Shown here: piece after piece, positions 18,852 through 26,948 of the stretch | Numbering within the stretch: the stretch's first letter is position 1 | Layout of the letters: every line of letters begins with the position of its first letter | From: Xenorhabdus bovienii | GTDB lineage: Bacteria; Pseudomonadota; Gammaproteobacteria; Enterobacterales; Enterobacteriaceae | NCBI RefSeq assembly: GCF_024721015.1 | Contig: NZ_JANAIF010000035.1 | Location: forward strand, 7,502 to 44,212 | Direction: 5' to 3' | DNA length: 36,711 nt | The notes under the pieces: generated by a model | Database searches by the model: none | What the model was told of the DNA's origin: nothing | What the model saw: only the letters and a program-made list of their open reading frames with translations | Translations under genes and position numbers: made by a program

Positions 18852-19049
18852 GACTCTCTACTACCTTCTGAGCCTGACAAATTAGACTCTCCGCCTCTTA
18901 TAGAGGGACTATCATACCTGAATCCCTTCTATCGGCAGGACAAATTAGAACAAAAGGCAATTCCTGCTTTTTTTTGCCAACGCTTACAGGCATAGTAACC
19001 CCAGATGACAATCTATGAAGTTCACGATTATTACCACTAAGGAGTTTGT

Positions 19050-19313
19050 ATGTATACTGTCATTTTTGGTCGCCCAAGTTGCCCATATTGCGTTCGCGCC
19101 AAAGAATTGGCTGAAAAATTGAAAGCAGAGCGCGACGACTTTGATTACCGCTATATTGATATCTGGGCTGAAGGCATCACCAAAGACGACTTGTCAAAAA
19201 CTGTGGGGAAACCCGTTGAAACCGTTCCTCAGATTTTCCTTGATGAGAAACATATCGGCGGCTTTACTGATTTTGAAGCTTACGCTAAAGAACATCTGAA
19301 CCTGTACAAATAA
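19050..19313 (+). CDS. grxA: Glutaredoxin 1
   Basis: Small thiol-disulfide oxidoreductase that uses glutathione to reduce ribonucleotide reductase, OxyR and other partners. The 87-residue protein has the redox motif CPYC at residues 11-14, the glutathione-contacting TVPQIF (cis-Pro) near residues 58-63, and GGFTDFEAY near 70-78. AAGGAG lies 5 bases before the ATG. It is divergent from ybjC as in E. coli. E. coli grxA is an OxyR target; I did not identify a clear OxyR site here. A hairpin and then the rybB small RNA follow. Confidence 0.97.
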   Translation: MYTVIFGRPSCPYCVRAKELAEKLKAERDDFDYRYIDIWAEGITKDDLSKTVGKPVETVPQIFLDEKHIGGFTDFEAYAKEHLNLYK

Positions 19314-19323
19314 CCATAAAACT

Positions 19324-19365
19324 CACTATCCAGCCAGAAATGTCGATGCTTTCTTCTGGATAGTG
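19324..19365 (+). terminator. Hairpin after grxA
   Basis: CACTATCCAG (19324-19333) pairs with CTGGATAGTG (19356-19365), and an inner AGAAA/TTTCT pairing extends the stem. It begins 11 bp after the grxA stop codon. There is no T-run after it, so it may stabilise the 3' end or terminate weakly. Confidence 0.6.
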
Positions 19366-19440
19366 GCAGGTTCATAATGTTGACTAAGATCCACATATCC
19401 ACTGAATTGAAAAAAATCTGTAATTTTTTTCTCAACAATG

Positions 19441-19468
19441 AGAACTTTCATCACATCACGCAGTCTGA
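19441..19468 (+). promoter_or_regulatory. Sigma-E promoter of rybB
   Basis: AGAACTT (19441-19447) matches the sigma-E -35 element GGAACTT in six of seven bases, and TCTGA (19464-19468) is the sigma-E -10 element, with a 16-bp spacer. Transcription from 19475, the 5' end expected for RybB, would start 6 bases after the -10 element. RybB is a known member of the sigma-E regulon. Confidence 0.85.
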
Positions 19469-19474
19469 ATTAAT

Positions 19475-19553
19475 GCCACTGCTTTTCTTTGATGTCCCCA
19501 TATTGAGGAGCCCGATAGTCACCCATTTTGGTTAAAGGCTATCGGGTTTTTTT
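19475..19553 (+). ncRNA. rybB: RybB small regulatory RNA
   Basis: Hfq-dependent small RNA that represses many outer-membrane protein mRNAs when sigma-E is active. The 79-nt sequence starts GCCACTGCTTTTCTTTGA, identical to the 5' seed of E. coli RybB, followed by TGTCCCCAT. The centre differs (ATTGAGGAG). The terminator stem is CCCGATAG/CTATCGGG, ending in seven T; E. coli has a different stem sequence at the same place, so pairing is kept by compensatory change. The loop keeps CCATTTTGGTT. A sigma-E promoter lies at the expected distance. In E. coli rybB lies near ybjL, two genes from grxA; here ybjL and ybjM are gone and rybB follows grxA directly. Confidence 0.95.
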
Positions 19554-19776
19554 ATTTGTCACTGCGTTATCCACAGCACAGAGGGCATCGAAATCATCTT
19601 TTCTTGCTATCATCGGCATATTGTTTACTCACTTAACATCAACAATCGTTAAATAACATGGTGAATTAAAGCAAAAATCCTTTACTGAATCGTATTATAA
19701 AATTACTATTTTTAACAATGACTTGATAAAGCATGTTTATCATATTTGCGTCAATATCACGCTTGTGAGGCTTACT

Positions 19777-20385
19777 TTGCTAGAACAACTTAACCACAAT
19801 GTGTTTACTTTTATCAATGCAACACCGGATTCATCACCAGCAATGATTTTACTGGCGATCTTTATAGCAAAATATCTTGTGTTTATTTTCCCCATAACAT
19901 TAGCTGCTTGCTGGCTTTGGGGAGAAGGAAAAGCCATCTCACATCAACGTATTGTTGTCAGTAAATCCTGTATTGCCTTTGCCTTTGCAATAGCCGGTTC
20001 GGATATCATCGGAACATTTGTTCCACACGCCCGGCCGTTTGTAGAAGGTTTTGGTTACAATTTTCTCTATCATGCCCCTACAGCCTCTTTTCCCAGTAAC
20101 CACGGTGCAGCAGTCTTTACCTTCGCGTTAGCATTTATCTTCTGGCATCGTATCCGGTCAGGTTTATGCCTGATGATCATCGCCTGCATGATTGCATGGG
20201 CCAGAGTCTACGTAGGGGTTCATTGGCCAATCGATATGATCGGCGCATTTCTAGTCAGCTTGATGGGTTGTGCTTTTTCACAAATATTCTGGCGCTTATA
20301 TGGTGAGTATTGGCACAGTAAACTCATTCGCCTTTACCAATTCTGCTGTGCATTTTTCATCCGGAAAGGATGGATAAAAAATTAA
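19777..20385 (+). CDS. ybjG: Undecaprenyl-diphosphate phosphatase YbjG (PAP2 family)
   Basis: Inner-membrane phosphatase that recycles undecaprenyl diphosphate for peptidoglycan and polysaccharide synthesis. I choose TTG 19777 (LLEQLNHNVFTFINATPDS, aligning with MLENLNLSLFSLINATPDS of E. coli), preceded by GTGAGG; another in-frame TTG at 19723 lacks a ribosome binding site. The PAP2 motifs are HARPF (end of motif 1), PSNHG (motif 2, with Asn in place of the E. coli Asp) and RVYVGVHWPIDM (motif 3, catalytic His and Asp). About five to six transmembrane segments are present over 202 residues, and the C-terminus FFIRKGWIKN is family-like. E. coli ybjG is near deoR-dacC; here sdaC and a long empty stretch lie between. 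Confidence 0.92.
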   Translation: MLEQLNHNVFTFINATPDSSPAMILLAIFIAKYLVFIFPITLAACWLWGEGKAISHQRIVVSKSCIAFAFAIAGSDIIGTFVPHARPFVEGFGYNFLYHAPTASFPSNHGAAVFTFALAFIFWHRIRSGLCLMIIACMIAWARVYVGVHWPIDMIGAFLVSLMGCAFSQIFWRLYGEYWHSKLIRLYQFCCAFFIRKGWIKN

Positions 20386-20457
20386 CCCAACGGCAATATG
20401 CCACTGGATATTTATGCTACAAATAAACTGCTGTTGAATATTTGAGCTTTATTTTTG

Positions 20458-20519
20458 AAGCCTTAAATTCAGGTAAATCTACCTTAAGCCTCATTATCAC
20501 GGCTAGTTTAAGGCTTTAT
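20458..20519 (+). terminator. Possible terminator or structured region after ybjG
   Basis: AAGCCTTAAA (20458-20467) and TTTAAGGCTT (20507-20516) are exact reverse complements, 10 bp each, with a 39-base interval. The interval contains a small hairpin GGTAAATCTACC and another copy of CCTTAAGCC that could pair with the same right arm, so two alternative folds exist. TATTTTA follows. Confidence 0.45.
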
Positions 20520-21355
20520 TTTACCCAAACCATTTATTAACATTTTATTTACAAGGTGCGAGCAAATTAATCGACAGCATAAAATGCTTCATTATATTTA
20601 ACAATATATAGCGATAATATGATTACTGTTTCTTCATAAATCAAAATTTGACTGACAATTTTTTTGCACTACGATTGTTTAAATCAAAAAATTTATTAAT
20701 ACATAATCAATAAAAGCAAAGATGTAAACACAGAGAACAAATATTCACCAGAGACTCAACGATTAAATATTTTCTTTTTATTTCAATAAGATAATATTAA
20801 TCTGGGTTAATTTTATTATATTTAAAAAAATCAAAATTTATATTTATAATACTATTTTAGACTAAAAAATATTTACACATTTAATATCATTAATATATGA
20901 ATACCAGTATGGTTTTGTGAATAGAACACAAAAATTTAAAATTAAAATAATCAGGTTCACTTCCTTGATTTTTCTTTTTCATTTTATGTAATATTTAATT
21001 AACACTTTCATAAAACCTTATAACATATTAATTTTTAGATATAAACCTTGCAATTGCGAGAGTGATCACGGTACATTTCACTGAAAATAACTATATTTTC
21101 CCTATCAAAAGACTAGGGTTAAATTTTTTGATTTCAACATCAAAAATAAAATACAGCAGGATTTCAACTCTTCTGCTTTAGCTGACCACATTTTGGTCAG
21201 TTTATTAATGTAGTAACAAAAACGTTTAGATAGACGTCAGAACAATATCTAACAACTTATTATTCATATAAATAGAATCCAACTCGTGCATTTTATTAAT
21301 GTGCAGGTTTAGCAATTTTTAAATTTTACTTTACTGCGTTATTTCGGAGATATTT
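20520..21355. other. AT-rich region without a gene, upstream of sdaC
   Basis: About 840 bp with no open frame I can support and visibly the most AT-rich sequence in the window. It contains an inverted repeat TTTTGTG-N7-CACAAAA (20913-20933), one base shorter than a CRP-type site, and three consecutive small hairpins at 21122-21200 (see separate entry). The last bases include TCGGAGATATTT, the sdaC ribosome binding site. It may be an extended regulatory region for sdaC, an H-NS-type silenced stretch, or the remains of lost genes such as deoR. None of these is shown. Confidence 0.5.
21122..21206 (+). other. Row of three small hairpins 150-230 bp before sdaC
   Basis: Three stems follow one another: TTTTTGAT/ATCAAAAA (about 21125-21146), AGCAGGA/TTCTGCT with one G-U pair (about 21154-21177), and CTGACCA/TGGTCAG (21182-21200) followed by TTTATT. 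The last looks like a weak terminator. The set could be the 3' part of an unrecognised small RNA or a structured sdaC leader. Confidence 0.35.
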
Positions 21356-22663
21356 ATGGACACGTCTCAATCAGGTTCTATCGCAGCCTCTGCTGCTTCC
21401 GGCAAAAGCGATTATACTACCTGGCGTAAATCAGACACTGTATGGATGTTGGGGTTATATGGCACTGCCATTGGCGCTGGAGTTCTGTTTCTTCCCATAA
21501 ACGCCGGTATTGGTGGTTTAATTCCACTCATCATCATGACACTACTCGCACTTCCGATGACATTTTTTGCTCACCGTGGAATGTGCCGTTTTGTCTTGTC
21601 TGGCAAAAAGCATGGCGAAGATATCACCGGCGTGGTAGAAGAGCATTTTGGTAAAGTTGCAGGTTTCCTGATCACAATTCTCTACTTCTTTGCAATTTAT
21701 CCTATTTTACTGGTTTATAGTGTTGCACTGACTAACACCGTAGACAGCTTTATTACTCACCAGTTACATATGACCGCACCACCGCGTGCATTGCTGGCAC
21801 TGGTACTGATCCTTGGTGTGATGAGCATTATTCGCTTCGGTGAGCAATTTATCGTCAAAGCAATGAGCGTACTGGTATTCCCATTCGTCGCCGTTCTGAT
21901 GCTGCTGGCGCTGTATTTGATCCCACACTGGAATACCACAATCTTCGATACCCTGTCACTGGAAAATGTCCTGACTTCCACGAACGGTCATGGCTTGCTG
22001 TTTACTCTGTGGCTGGCTATTCCTGTCATGGTTTTCTCCTTCAACCATTCTCCAATCATCTCTGCATTTGCCGTAGCAAAACGCGAAGAGTACGGTGAAA
22101 ATGCGGAGAAAAAATGCTCGCGCATTCTGGGTTATGCTCACATAATGATGGTGATTACCGTCATGTTTTTTGTCTTCAGTTGCGTATTGAGCCTGTCACC
22201 GGCAAACCTGGCAGAAGCAAAAGCACAGAACATTACTATCCTGTCCTATCTGGCTAACCATTTTAGTGCACCAACTATTGAGTACATTGCTCCCTTAATT
22301 GCCTTCATTGCAATTACTAAATCGTTCCTCGGTCACTATCTGGGTGCTCGCGAAGGCTTCAACGGTATCGTAAACAAAGCTCTGAGCACACAAGGCAAAA
22401 CTATTCAGCGTAAGTCGCTGAATCGTATCACTAGCCTCTTTATGTTAGTCAGCGCCTGGATCGTGGCTACTCTTAACCCGAGCATTCTAGACATCATCCA
22501 ATCCTTGGGTGGGCCAATCATTGCCATGATTTTGTTCATCATGCCAATGTACGCTATTCACAAAGTGCCAGCTATGCGCAAATATGCTGGTAAGCCAAGC
22601 AATGTCTTTGTGGTTGTGACAGGATTAATTGCTATTTCTGCGGCAGTTTACTCAGTCATGTAA
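21356..22663 (+). CDS. sdaC: Serine/H+ symporter SdaC
   Basis: Inner-membrane serine importer of the hydroxy/aromatic amino acid permease family. The 435-residue protein is close throughout to E. coli SdaC (about 429 residues), with about 11 transmembrane segments. Diagnostic stretches are WMLGLYGTAIGAGVLFLPIN, FFAIYPILLVYSVALTNTV, AIPVMVFSFNHSPIISAFAV and AITKSFLGHYLGAREGFNG. Related TdcC (threonine) is less similar by memory in these stretches. A GGAG lies 7 bases before the ATG. In E. coli sdaC is followed by the serine deaminase gene sdaB; here it stands alone with a hairpin after it. E. coli sdaC is controlled by Lrp and CRP; the long upstream region would allow such control. Confidence 0.95.
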   Translation: MDTSQSGSIAASAASGKSDYTTWRKSDTVWMLGLYGTAIGAGVLFLPINAGIGGLIPLIIMTLLALPMTFFAHRGMCRFVLSGKKHGEDITGVVEEHFGKVAGFLITILYFFAIYPILLVYSVALTNTVDSFITHQLHMTAPPRALLALVLILGVMSIIRFGEQFIVKAMSVLVFPFVAVLMLLALYLIPHWNTTIFDTLSLENVLTSTNGHGLLFTLWLAIPVMVFSFNHSPIISAFAVAKREEYGENAEKKCSRILGYAHIMMVITVMFFVFSCVLSLSPANLAEAKAQNITILSYLANHFSAPTIEYIAPLIAFIAITKSFLGHYLGAREGFNGIVNKALSTQGKTIQRKSLNRITSLFMLVSAWIVATLNPSILDIIQSLGGPIIAMILFIMPMYAIHKVPAMRKYAGKPSNVFVVVTGLIAISAAVYSVM

Positions 22664-22703
22664 TCAAAGCTCAAGCGCTGATTTCTACGACAGCAGCTCC
22701 ATA

Positions 22704-22739
22704 AAAATGCCGGCCGACTTCACGATTGACTGGCATTTT
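22704..22739. terminator. Bidirectional hairpin between sdaC and dacC
   Basis: AAAATGCC (22704-22711) and GGCATTTT (22732-22739) form an 8-bp stem, with A-rich and T-rich outer ends that provide T-runs for both strands. It lies between the convergent sdaC and dacC genes. Confidence 0.65.
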
Positions 22740-22795
22740 CCTATTTATCCGAAGCTCATACATCTTCAATATTTCTGGCTATTTCGTTTATCTTC

Positions 22796-24004
22796 CTACC
22801 CGAAAATTGAGTTAAACCAGCCGCTGACAGTCTTCACAATTAAATCCCAAATACGCCCAAAAAAGCCACTCTCTTCTACAGCTTCTTTAACAACCAACGG
22901 ACGTTGATCAATCACCTTATCATTCAGCGAAAAATTCACAGTTCCCACAACTTGATTCTTCGCCAATGGCGCTTCAAGTGAAGTTTGGTTCAGCGTAAAA
23001 CTGGCTTTCAGATTATTCGCTTGACCTCGCGGCACCGTCACGGCCGTATCTTTTTCTACACCTAAAGCCACCTCTGAACGCGTACCGAACCATACTCTTT
23101 CTGTCACCAGTGTGTCACTGGCTTTAAGCGGAGTACTGGCTTCATAGAAACGGAATCCCCATGACAGGATCTTTTCACTGTCAGAGAAACGCATTCGATC
23201 ACTAGGCGCTCCCAGTACAACTGAAATCAAACGCATTGGCCCTTCCGCTGCAGAAGCAACAAGGTTATATCCTGCCCCGTTGGTGTGTCCGGTTTTTACA
23301 CCATCCACATTCATATTCTGATTCCACAATAAGCGATTGCGGTTAGGTTGACGGATATTATTGAAAGTAAATTCTTTCTCTTTATTCAGCGCATATTCTT
23401 CTGGCACATCACGGATCATAGCCTGACTCAAGAGCGCCATATCACGAGCGGTACTGTATTGCCCCGCAGCATCCAGACCGTGAACAGTCTTGAAATGGGT
23501 ATTTTCCAGCCCCAGAGTTTTCGAGTATTTATTCATCAAATCAACGAAAGCATCCTGACTGCCCGCTACATAATCCGCAAGGGCAATACTGGCATCGTTG
23601 CCAGATTGGATCACAATGCCACGGTTCAAATCAATGACTTTGACCCGATCACCCGGTTTCAAAAACATCAGGGATGACCCTTTAAGCGCCGGATTGCCGG
23701 TTGCCCAAGCATCTTTACCTACGGTTACCTGATCTTCTGTGGAAATCTTTCCCGACTTAATCGACTGACCAACAACATAGCTGGTCATCACCTTTGTCAG
23801 ACTCGCTGGATATAGCCGCTCATCGGGATTATGGGATGCCAGAATTTTTCCACTGGCGTAATCCATCAATATATAGGATTTCGCATCAATTTCAGGTGCT
23901 GAGGGTTCATCCATTGCGTATGCGTTGACACCCATCAACCAAAAAACACCCAAGCCAACAGTAAAAGATTTGATTATCTGTACCTGCCGTCTTTTTTTCA
24001 TCAT
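22796..24004 (-). CDS. dacC: D-alanyl-D-alanine carboxypeptidase DacC (penicillin-binding protein 6)
   Basis: Low-molecular-weight PBP that trims the terminal D-Ala from peptidoglycan pentapeptides in the periplasm. The 402-residue precursor has a basic start and hydrophobic signal segment, with cleavage likely after NAYA (residue 30). Active-site motifs are SLTK (68-71), SGN (134-136) and KTG (237-239). The PBP5 C-terminal beta domain follows, then an amphipathic anchor helix ([20 protein letters not shown]) for membrane attachment. [20 protein letters not shown] and the context next to gstB, as in E. coli, favour DacC over DacA. The KTG loop reads KTGHTNGAG where E. coli DacC has KTGTTAGAG, so the position after KTG is His, not Thr. 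Confidence 0.92.
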   Translation of the reverse strand: MMKKRRQVQIIKSFTVGLGVFWLMGVNAYAMDEPSAPEIDAKSYILMDYASGKILASHNPDERLYPASLTKVMTSYVVGQSIKSGKISTEDQVTVGKDAWATGNPALKGSSLMFLKPGDRVKVIDLNRGIVIQSGNDASIALADYVAGSQDAFVDLMNKYSKTLGLENTHFKTVHGLDAAGQYSTARDMALLSQAMIRDVPEEYALNKEKEFTFNNIRQPNRNRLLWNQNMNVDGVKTGHTNGAGYNLVASAAEGPMRLISVVLGAPSDRMRFSDSEKILSWGFRFYEASTPLKASDTLVTERVWFGTRSEVALGVEKDTAVTVPRGQANNLKASFTLNQTSLEAPLAKNQVVGTVNFSLNDKVIDQRPLVVKEAVEESGFFGRIWDLIVKTVSGWFNSIFG

Positions 24005-24167
24005 AGCCCGCCCTTTTTGTCTACAACCAGAATATAAAAGCTCTATTAATATAGGATGTTATGAGACAAGACTCCAACCCAATAACGTAAAGATTTTCTT
24101 GTTACCCGAATGAATTTATTGTCATATTATCGATGACTCAAAATAACCTGATATTAAGGAAAGAATG

Positions 24168-24788
24168 ATGTTGACAATCTGGGGCCGTAAAAGCTCATCA
24201 AACGTAAAAAAAGTCATTTGGTGTCTGGAAGAGTTAAACGTACCATATCAGCAAATTGATGTTGGTGGTCAGTTTGGCAAACTTAATACTCCAGAATACC
24301 TGCTCATGAATCCCAATGCTGTCATTCCTTGTTTGCAGGAAGATGATTTTATCTTATGGGAATCAAACGCGATTGTGCGCTATATTTCGGCAAAATTCGG
24401 CGAAAATAGTCTTTATCCTGCCGATCTTCAAGAAAGAGCCAGAATTGATCAATGGATGGATTGGGTAGGCTACAATCTCTTCCCGCCGATCAAACAACTT
24501 ATGATCAACATTGTCAGAACACCGGAAGATCAGCGTGACCCGAAAGTGGTTGCCCAGATATTAAAAGAGATAGAAAAACTGCTGAAAATTGTCGATAACG
24601 TACTAGGTAAGCAAAAATACCTTTCCGGTGATAAGTTTGGCATGGCGGATATCGCCCTCGCTCCATTGGTCTATCCATGGCTAAAGGTCGGGATAGAGCG
24701 TCCATCTCTGCCAAACTTGGAACGCTGGTATCAATTACTGACCGAAAGACCAGCGTTTCAAAAAATCGTTATGATTGAAATAAGCTGA
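24168..24788 (+). CDS. gstB: Glutathione S-transferase family protein GstB
   Basis: Soluble glutathione transferase; E. coli GstB (YliJ) debrominates bromoacetate in vitro, and the physiological substrate here is unknown. ATG 24168 (MLTIWGRKSSSNVKKVIWCL) lies 7 bases after AAGGA and aligns with E. coli; ATG 24165 is immediately upstream in frame. The N-terminal thioredoxin-like domain contains the cis-Pro loop NAVIPCL and the glutathione-contacting ESNAIVRYIS. The all-helical C-terminal domain has GDKFGMADIALAPLVY. It has 206 residues, a normal length. It is divergent from dacC and convergent with yeeZ. The gstB-dacC adjacency is also found in E. coli, which supports the name. Confidence 0.9.
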   Translation: MLTIWGRKSSSNVKKVIWCLEELNVPYQQIDVGGQFGKLNTPEYLLMNPNAVIPCLQEDDFILWESNAIVRYISAKFGENSLYPADLQERARIDQWMDWVGYNLFPPIKQLMINIVRTPEDQRDPKVVAQILKEIEKLLKIVDNVLGKQKYLSGDKFGMADIALAPLVYPWLKVGIERPSLPNLERWYQLLTERPAFQKIVMIEIS

Positions 24789-24791
24789 TCA

Positions 24792-25625
24792 TCAGCTCAT
24801 TGGCATTCTGCCGGGATCTGGGAATTGATACTCAAACCCCAGTTCCCGACAGATACGGCTACCGTCAACAACTTTGCTCGCGGCTCCCTGAGCCTTTGAC
24901 TGTGAAAACTCTGGCGGAGCCAAATCGAGCTGACGACTAGCCTGCGAATAAAATTCCTTTCTTTTCGGATGTTCTGGCGCACACAGATTATAGATATGCC
25001 CTCCTTTCTGCTGCTCTATAAGGCGTTTAATAGCAGAAATAACATCATCCTGATGAACTAGATTGACCACCTTTTCTCCACCCTCAATCGCTTTCCGCCC
25101 TGCGAGGAAACGCCCTGCATGGCGACCACTGCCGACCAAACCAGCCAAACGCACTATATCAACAGAAGTATTTGGCAGTCGATGCAGCCAGTTTTCCAAT
25201 TCAACCAACGCCTTGGCAGATCGCGTCTCAGGAAATAATGGAGCATCTTCATTCAGATGACCGACAGACGAGCCATAAACTGAAGTTGAGCTGGTGAAAA
25301 TAATATGGGGAACCGAATGCGAAAGCGCAGTATCGACAACTAACTGCACCGCTTTGACATACCCTTCCCCACCCCCCGCAATACCGCTGACAGGGAGTGT
25401 TAGCACCAGTACATCCACTGACATGAGCCGTTCAAGATCATCCGCTTCACAGGTTATCTGAGGGGTCAGATTCAATAAGTGGCAATCTACCCCACACATG
25501 CGTGCCGCTTCGACACCATCCGCTGTTGTTTTACTACTGACCACTTGCATACCATAGCCTTGCAAAATTTGCGCTAACGGCATTCCCAGCCAACCCAATC
25601 CGATGATGGAAACTTTTTTCACCAT
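24792..25625 (-). CDS. yeeZ: NAD(P)-binding SDR-like protein YeeZ
   Basis: Extended short-chain dehydrogenase/epimerase-like protein of unsettled function, usually beside the his operon. The 277 residues start MVKKVSIIGLGWLGMPLAQI, with the dinucleotide-binding GLGWLG at 9-14. Family stretches are GVEAARMCGVDCHLL, HIIFTSSTSVYG, VDIVRLAGLVGSGRHAGRF, GGHIYNLCAPEHP and VDGSRICRELGFEYQFPDP. The usual SDR YxxxK catalytic pair is not evident after SSTSVYG, as is also the case in E. coli YeeZ. It is divergent from hisL-hisG, 224 bp away, as in E. coli, and its stop lies 3 bp from that of gstB. Confidence 0.92.
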   Translation of the reverse strand: MVKKVSIIGLGWLGMPLAQILQGYGMQVVSSKTTADGVEAARMCGVDCHLLNLTPQITCEADDLERLMSVDVLVLTLPVSGIAGGGEGYVKAVQLVVDTALSHSVPHIIFTSSTSVYGSSVGHLNEDAPLFPETRSAKALVELENWLHRLPNTSVDIVRLAGLVGSGRHAGRFLAGRKAIEGGEKVVNLVHQDDVISAIKRLIEQQKGGHIYNLCAPEHPKRKEFYSQASRQLDLAPPEFSQSKAQGAASKVVDGSRICRELGFEYQFPDPGRMPMS

Positions 25626-25751
25626 AACTCTCCTCAGGACCGATATGATTTTGATTCTTCAGGCTATCTGCATATTGCCTTAACGACAACACCAGTTTTA
25701 TTTATAAAACAAACAATTAGAACAATACAAACAGCTTCTTTGAAAAAAAAG

Positions 25752-25779
25752 TTGCTTTTCATACACAAAATCATATAGG
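25752..25779 (+). promoter_or_regulatory. Likely his operon promoter
   Basis: TTGCTT (25752-25757) and TATAGG (25774-25779) with a 16-bp spacer lie about 70 bp before the hisL start codon. The -10 box is imperfect and a one- or two-base shift is possible. It is the best sigma-70 candidate between yeeZ and hisL. Confidence 0.45.
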
Positions 25780-25849
25780 TTAAACGGTAAGCAACCAATC
25801 CTTGTTCGCAAACATATATTAAAAAAAGTAGATAGAGAGCTCACATATT

Positions 25850-25894
25850 ATGAACCGTATTCAATTTAGCCATCATCACCATCATCCTGACTAG
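25850..25894 (+). CDS. hisL: his operon leader peptide
   Basis: A 14-codon frame encodes MNRIQFSHHHHHPD, close to the E. coli leader MTRVQFKHHHHHHHPD. Ribosome stalling at the His codons when charged tRNA-His is scarce prevents formation of the downstream terminator. Here there are five consecutive His codons rather than seven. The sequence after the stop codon (CTAGTCTTTCAGGC) is conserved with E. coli. It is too short for standard gene finding but certain by context. Confidence 0.95.
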   Translation: MNRIQFSHHHHHPD

Positions 25895-25915
25895 TCTTTC
25901 AGGCTGTTGTGTGCT

Positions 25916-25989
25916 GGAAGACATTTAGTAAGTCTTCCGGTGGCATGAGTACGATAAAAAACCCTCGGAAGATTTTCCGGGGGTTTTTT
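25916..25989 (+). promoter_or_regulatory. his attenuator (antiterminator stem and terminator)
   Basis: GGAAGAC (25916-25922) pairs with GTCTTCC (25932-25938), one of the mutually exclusive stems. The terminator is ACCCTCGGAA (25961-25970) against TTCCGGGGGT (25975-25984), closed with one U-G pair and followed by six T. CTTCC of the first structure can also pair with GGAAG of the terminator arm, giving the switch. The layout is the same as in E. coli. Confidence 0.9.
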
Positions 25990-26043
25990 ATTGCCAATTT
26001 ACGCGATTTATATATTGAATATTGAGATAGGGTAAAACATAAC

Positions 26044-26943
26044 ATGCTAGATAAAACACGCTTACGAATAGCCATGCAGAAATCCGGCCGCCTCAGTGAT
26101 GATTCCCGGGCATTACTGGCTCGCTGTGGCATCAAAATCAACTTGCAGCAACAACGTCTAATTGCATTTGCAGAAAATATGCCCATCGACATCCTGCGTG
26201 TCCGTGATGATGATATTCCGGGTCTTGTTATGGATGGTGTTGTCGATTTAGGCATTATCGGTGAAAACGTACTTGAAGAAGAACTGTTAAACCGTCGGGC
26301 ACAAGGAGAAGATCCCCGTTATAACACATTGCGCCGCCTTGATTTTGGTGATTGCCGTCTTTCCCTTGCCGCTCCCTTTGACTACGACTATACCGGAGTG
26401 GAATGCCTGCAAAATTCCCGTATCGCCACGTCTTACCCCTACTTACTGAAACGTTATTTGGATAAAAAAGGTATCCGTTTCAAATCCTGCCTTCTCAACG
26501 GTTCAGTTGAAGTTGCTCCCCGTGCAGGATTAGCTGATGCTATCTGTGATTTGGTTTCAACAGGTGCAACACTAGAAGCCAACGGCCTGCGGGAAGTTGA
26601 AGTCATCTATCGCTCAAAAGCCTGCCTGATCCAACGCGATGGTGAGATGCCAGAAGCCAAACAACAACTCATCGACAAGCTGATGATCCGAATCCAAGGC
26701 GTTATTCAGGCGCGTGAATCCAAATATATCATGCTACATGCCCAAAACGACAAACTGGAAGAGATTATCTCGTTACTTCCGGGTGCTGAACGTCCCACCA
26801 TTTTGCCACTAGCGGGGGCACAAAACCGTGTAGCCATGCATATGGTCAGCAGTGAAACCCTATTCTGGGAAACGATGGAAAAACTTAAATCACTGGGCGC
26901 CAGTTCCATTTTGGTTCTACCGATTGAAAAAATGATGGAGTAA
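26044..26943 (+). CDS. hisG: ATP phosphoribosyltransferase HisG
   Basis: First enzyme of histidine synthesis: joins ATP and PRPP; feedback-inhibited by histidine. The 299-residue protein is the long form with a C-terminal regulatory domain. It starts [20 protein letters not shown], and contains [16 protein letters not shown] and the PRPP-binding region [16 protein letters not shown]. The C-terminal part with [23 protein letters not shown] is the histidine-binding domain. It follows the attenuator and lies 5 bp before hisD. Confidence 0.97.
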   Translation: MLDKTRLRIAMQKSGRLSDDSRALLARCGIKINLQQQRLIAFAENMPIDILRVRDDDIPGLVMDGVVDLGIIGENVLEEELLNRRAQGEDPRYNTLRRLDFGDCRLSLAAPFDYDYTGVECLQNSRIATSYPYLLKRYLDKKGIRFKSCLLNGSVEVAPRAGLADAICDLVSTGATLEANGLREVEVIYRSKACLIQRDGEMPEAKQQLIDKLMIRIQGVIQARESKYIMLHAQNDKLEEIISLLPGAERPTILPLAGAQNRVAMHMVSSETLFWETMEKLKSLGASSILVLPIEKMME

Positions 26944-26948
26944 TCTTG

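Noticed and set aside
20913..20933. CRP site upstream of sdaC
   Set aside because: The inverted repeat TTTTGTG-N7-CACAAAA has 7 bp between GTG and CAC, where CRP sites need 8, and it lies more than 400 bp from sdaC.
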